Shown here: piece by piece, positions 36,832-39,693 of the stretch | Position numbering within the stretch: the first letter of the stretch is position 1 | How the letters are laid out: every line of letters starts with the position of its first letter | Assembly: GCF_900163695.1 (NCBI RefSeq) | Contig: NZ_FUIC01000044.1 | Span: forward strand, 1-39,693 | DNA: 39,693 nucleotides | Reading direction: 5' to 3' | From: Gulosibacter sp. 10 | Lineage (GTDB): Bacteria > Actinomycetota > Actinomycetes > Actinomycetales > Microbacteriaceae | The notes under the pieces: model-generated | The model's input: the letters and a program-made list of their open reading frames with translations, nothing else | Database searches by the model: none | Told to the model about the DNA's origin: nothing | Position numbers and translations under genes: made by a program

Positions 36832-38304
36832 CTAGCGAGAATCCGAATCCTGCCGGGCGCGGTCCAGGACCTCGACGAGTTCCGCAGCGGTGGCGGGGAT
36901 CGCCCGCTCGCCGGGCCGGGGAAACGGCAATTCGACGATGCCCGAGCGCTCGCCCCGGTTCTCGAGCGCCGCCGACATCCTCGCCCGACTCCGCGCCGAG
37001 GGGCCGCTCCCCGGGTAGGCGAGCAGGGCCGGCACGCCCCAGAGGTTCGCATAGGCGTAGATCTGGTACTGGTCTTTCATATCGGCCGCTCGCAGCCCGC
37101 CGGGAGCGCGCTTGTATTTTCCATCCAGCACCAGCGCGAGGCGTCCATCCGCGCCGCCGCGGTACACCGCGATATCGACCGCTTTGCGCACCCCGGCCGC
37201 GAACAGGGCCTTCCCCTCGGGATGACGAACCGCCCGATACGCGCCCGTGGTGTTCACCGCTTCGGCGACGAGCCGCTCCCAGACCTCGCTCGTGGGCACC
37301 TTGAACATGAACACGAGCCCCTCGGCATCGGCGTCGGACGGCTCCGCGAGGAGCACCTCGTGACGAAGAATGGCCGTCGCCACGCGGTGCAGCGACTTCA
37401 GCTGACGCTCCCGCACCGCTGCCGCCACCTCGTTCGCCTGCGCCAGCACCTCCGCGATCGACTCGATCGCGACGTCGTTCAACCGCGCATCGACCTCCAT
37501 CGCCAGCTCGAGCAGGTCCGCGTCCTCCCCCATCTCGGCGGCGCAGACCATCGCCGCCCGGCGGACGGCCTGCCACATCCTGGTGTCGGCGGTCAGGGAG
37601 TCGAACTCGCACCAGACGGGCACGGTGCGACGCGCGGCCCGCTGCACGAGCCGGTCGGCGAGCAGCCGGCCGCGAACCGTGTTGAGGGGCTCGGTCGTGG
37701 AGATGAACTCGGGCCTGCGGCGGGCGACCTGCTCCCCGGCCGCCTGCAGGAACAGCCGGAGATAGGTCCGCCTCGCCGCGGGATCGCCGAGGAGCACGCT
37801 CGCGCCCGGAGGCGGATCGACGAGCAGCACCGTGGCCTCCTCCTCGATGAGCTTCCAGAACCCGTCCCGAGTGCGCTCGTCGCAGTCGCCGGCCGGCGAG
37901 GCCTCCATTCGAGGATCGACGACTTCGGTCCAGAGCCGGTCGCGCACGCCGGCATCCTCTTCCTCCGTCGGCTCCTCCCCATCAACGGGCTCCGGTTCGC
38001 GGCCCACCAGGATGGCGTCTCGCAGCACCGCTCCCCAGGCCAGCGGGAGGCCGAGGATGTCCTGCTCGTGCACCGCGATCGTCGTGTGCCGCGCTGCCGG
38101 ATCGTCGAGCCGGACCACGACGCTCCTCCCGCCGCTCTCGCGCCAGAGCTTCGGCAGCACGTAGACGAACAGCCACTGCGGATCGGCGCGATCGGCGGCC
38201 TTCCGCTGCAGCACGGTCAGGCCGATGCCGTTGCCCCGCTCGCTGGCCTGGAACCAGACCGTTTCGGGCGCCGGCACCGGGTCGACGTCGGGCATCTCGC
38301 TCAC
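36832..38304 (-). CDS. mcrC: McrC-like nuclease subunit of a modification-dependent restriction system
   Basis: A 490-residue protein matching McrC, the nuclease partner of the McrB GTPase, which cleaves DNA carrying modified cytosines. The C-terminal PD-(D/E)XK core is visible: AVDIAVYRGG (Asp377), LVLDGKYKR (Asp394, Lys396), followed by QYQIYAYANLWGVPALLAYP. The N-terminal half is longer than in E. coli McrC (about 348 residues) and contains FQASERGNGIGLTVLQRK and VWCEFDSLTADTRMWQAVRR. The start is a GTG overlapping the McrB stop as GTGA, which implies coupled translation; the frame extends upstream to 38613 only as a shadow of mcrB. No methylase gene is nearby, as expected for a type IV system. 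Confidence 0.88.
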   Translation of the reverse strand: MSEMPDVDPVPAPETVWFQASERGNGIGLTVLQRKAADRADPQWLFVYVLPKLWRESGGRSVVVRLDDPAARHTTIAVHEQDILGLPLAWGAVLRDAILVGREPEPVDGEEPTEEEDAGVRDRLWTEVVDPRMEASPAGDCDERTRDGFWKLIEEEATVLLVDPPPGASVLLGDPAARRTYLRLFLQAAGEQVARRRPEFISTTEPLNTVRGRLLADRLVQRAARRTVPVWCEFDSLTADTRMWQAVRRAAMVCAAEMGEDADLLELAMEVDARLNDVAIESIAEVLAQANEVAAAVRERQLKSLHRVATAILRHEVLLAEPSDADAEGLVFMFKVPTSEVWERLVAEAVNTTGAYRAVRHPEGKALFAAGVRKAVDIAVYRGGADGRLALVLDGKYKRAPGGLRAADMKDQYQIYAYANLWGVPALLAYPGSGPSARSRARMSAALENRGERSGIVELPFPRPGERAIPATAAELVEVLDRARQDSDSR

Positions 38305-39692
38305 GGTGCGATGTCGTTGCTCGACGCGGCCCCCGTCTCGGCGGCGCCGTACCCGATGACGAATCGCCTGCCGAGCCCCTTGCCCACCTGGCGAAGCCGG
38401 CGCCCGTCGGGCAGCGATGCCGCGCCGCCGTCGAACAAGCGCTCCATCACGGCTTCGCCGATGTTGAACGTGTGGGCGATCTCGGCGAGCTGATGCAGCA
38501 GCGCCTCGGCGACCTCCTCGGCGGATGCATCCCGGGCGAAGAAATAGGAGTGCCCGAGCTGGGAGTCGGGGCCGACCTCGGTGCGGAGGGTCTCGTTCGC
38601 CCGCTCGTGCCATTCGATCACGGTCCCGAGCCGCTCCGCCTGTTGCGGCTCGAGCGCCTCCTGCAGCCGCGCCCCGACGAGCACCTCGGCGGTGCGCCAG
38701 TGGAAGCGGCGCCGCAGGGCGAGGTCGATCGTGCCGATCGACCGATCGGTCGTGTTCATCGTGCCGAGCACGTGCAGGTTCCGCGGCACCACGAGATGCT
38801 TGCGTCCGCCTTCGAGCGGGGTCTGCAGTTGCACGCTGATCGCCTCCGGCCGGCGCCGCAGCTCCTCATCGGTGAGCACGGTGCGGTAGTCCTCCGGCCG
38901 CCATTCCCAGTACTCCGATGCATTCCCGTCCCCGGAGCTCGACTCCGGACCGGCGCCCGCGCGTTTGCTCGCCTCGATCACCATGAGCAGGTCGCCGAGC
39001 ACGCGCGCGGTGTTGGCCCGGTTCACCTCGTCGATGAACAGGAGGTAGTCGTGCTCGGGGTCGCGAGCGGCGCGCTCGCACATCACCAGGAACGGCCCGG
39101 GAACCACGGCGAATTCGCTGCCCGTGGGGCGCAGCCCGACGACGAAGTCTTCGTACGAGGTCGACGGATGGAACACGAGCACCGTGGTGCGGCCGGCGTA
39201 GTGCGCCTTCAGCCGTTCCAGCAGGTGCGTCTTGCCGCTGCCCGCCACCCCCTCGACGATGACGTTCTTGTACGCGCCGAGCTGCTCGACCACATCCATG
39301 GCGTCGTCTCCTCCATCCGCCTCCGGCCCGTCGTCCGACGTCAGCGGCATTCGCCGGTCGCTCGGCAGCTGCTCCACCCATTCCTCGAAGAACTCCCCGC
39401 ACTGCCGCCTGTCGGCGTCGGTGCCGGCGAGCGCTTCGGCGGGATGCCTCACCCAGACGTGCAGCGCGGTGTCGCCGCCCTGCTTGCGTCGAAGGTTCTC
39501 GACCATCGTCCCCGAGGCCAGCAGCGTCGGCAGCTCGTTCTTCGCGAGTTTCCATTGCGACTCCAGCTCCGCGGGAGTCTTGCTGTACGTGCCGGAATCG
39601 CCGCCCCATTCGGGGTCGAGGCGCTTGAGGAGTTTGGAGGCTCTTCTCGAACGAGGGTGTAGTCCGTTGAGCGCGTCGCTGTCCGTGTAGGA
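38301..39692 (-). CDS. mcrB: McrB-like AAA+ GTPase of a modification-dependent restriction system (5' end outside the window)
   Basis: The visible 463 residues lack the true start, because the frame is open to the window edge. The AAA+ motor has Walker A EGVAGSGKT (residues about 147-155 of the visible part), FHPSTSYEDFVVGLRP, Walker B YLLFIDEVNRANTARVLGDL, the McrB-specific GTPase motif MNTTDRS and the sensor/arginine-finger segment DLALRRRFHW. McrB hydrolyses GTP to drive translocation toward the McrC nuclease. The visible N-terminal region (from SYTDSDALNG to SGTMVENLRR, then HVWVRHPAEAL) is the start of the recognition domain and is not the E. coli-type one. An ATG at 39506 is possible but the upstream residues read as real protein. 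Overlaps mcrC by GTGA. Confidence 0.9.
   Translation of the reverse strand, partial: SYTDSDALNGLHPRSRRASKLLKRLDPEWGGDSGTYSKTPAELESQWKLAKNELPTLLASGTMVENLRRKQGGDTALHVWVRHPAEALAGTDADRRQCGEFFEEWVEQLPSDRRMPLTSDDGPEADGGDDAMDVVEQLGAYKNVIVEGVAGSGKTHLLERLKAHYAGRTTVLVFHPSTSYEDFVVGLRPTGSEFAVVPGPFLVMCERAARDPEHDYLLFIDEVNRANTARVLGDLLMVIEASKRAGAGPESSSGDGNASEYWEWRPEDYRTVLTDEELRRRPEAISVQLQTPLEGGRKHLVVPRNLHVLGTMNTTDRSIGTIDLALRRRFHWRTAEVLVGARLQEALEPQQAERLGTVIEWHERANETLRTEVGPDSQLGHSYFFARDASAEEVAEALLHQLAEIAHTFNIGEAVMERLFDGGAASLPDGRRLRQVGKGLGRRFVIGYGAAETGAASSNDIAP
39639..39664. repeat. Right copy of a 26-bp terminal inverted repeat
   Basis: The reverse complement of this block equals positions 30-55 at the left end, with 25 of 26 bases identical. 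Both copies lie exactly 29 bases inside their window end. On this side it is inside the mcrB frame. Confidence 0.75.
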
Positions 39693-39693
39693 G

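Noticed and set aside
36817-38493. Plus-strand frame of 558 codons opposite mcrC
   Set aside because: The minus strand contains the PD-(D/E)XK motif and couples to mcrB. The plus frame shows no domain.
1-39693. Whole window as a transposon or phage bounded by the terminal inverted repeat
   Set aside because: No transposase, integrase or phage genes are seen, the right copy lies inside a coding frame that continues to the edge, and the symmetric distance from both ends fits contig ends better.

Overview
The window is about 39.7 kb of uniformly GC-rich DNA (roughly 70% by eye). It is densely packed with short intergenic gaps and many 4-bp start/stop overlaps (ATGA, GTGA, TTGA). Gene content points to a high-GC actinobacterium, most likely Microbacteriaceae (a Leucobacter-like organism is my inference). 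The evidence is an IdeR/DtxR-type iron box, NarL-type two-component proteins, IclR/TetR/ArsR/MerR regulators and a class of promoters whose -10 hexamer sits 6-7 nt before the start codon. I saw no rRNA, tRNA, CRISPR array, phage genes or insertion sequence, and no gene-free stretch longer than 300 bases.

Layout. 0-0.8 kb: NHL beta-propeller protein. 0.9-4.4 kb: two overlapping IclR regulators divergent from a split transketolase (N and C subunits), closed by a strong hairpin. 4.5-7.7 kb: lipase-maturation-factor-like membrane protein, a PIMT-like methyltransferase, an NAD(P)-binding oxidoreductase and acylphosphatase. 7.8-10.2 kb: a 23-bp tandem repeat array, then a TetR repressor and a DHA2 drug exporter behind a 28-bp palindrome. 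10.4-13.5 kb: a complete polar amino acid ABC importer. 13.5-15.3 kb: an iron-regulated siderophore-interacting reductase divergent from polyphosphate kinase 2. 15.3-19.3 kb: an ABC-2 exporter (ATPase and two permeases) divergent from a histidine kinase/response regulator pair.

19.3-25.1 kb: single genes (RibD-like reductase, small membrane proteins, Nudix hydrolase, alpha/beta hydrolase), followed by an ankyrin-repeat protein, a P-loop kinase remnant and an Imm33-like protein. 25.2-32.6 kb: a mismatch-type uracil-DNA glycosylase, a DUF2207-like protein, an acetyltransferase, an NTF2-like protein, two VOC proteins, an ArsR regulator and a YkvI-like transporter. This part carries several broken genes: a RibD fragment, a methyltransferase with an internal deletion, and a MerR regulator split by a C7 run. 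32.7-36.1 kb: small membrane proteins and a TetR/NAD-epimerase operon. 36.2-39.7 kb: an McrBC-type modification-dependent restriction system whose McrB gene runs off the right edge, with a very acidic small protein downstream.

Cooperating units are the IclR pair with the transketolase, TetR with the exporter, the four-gene importer, the TCS with the ABC-2 exporter, and McrB with McrC. The two window ends share a 26-bp near-perfect inverted repeat placed symmetrically, which most simply marks contig ends.
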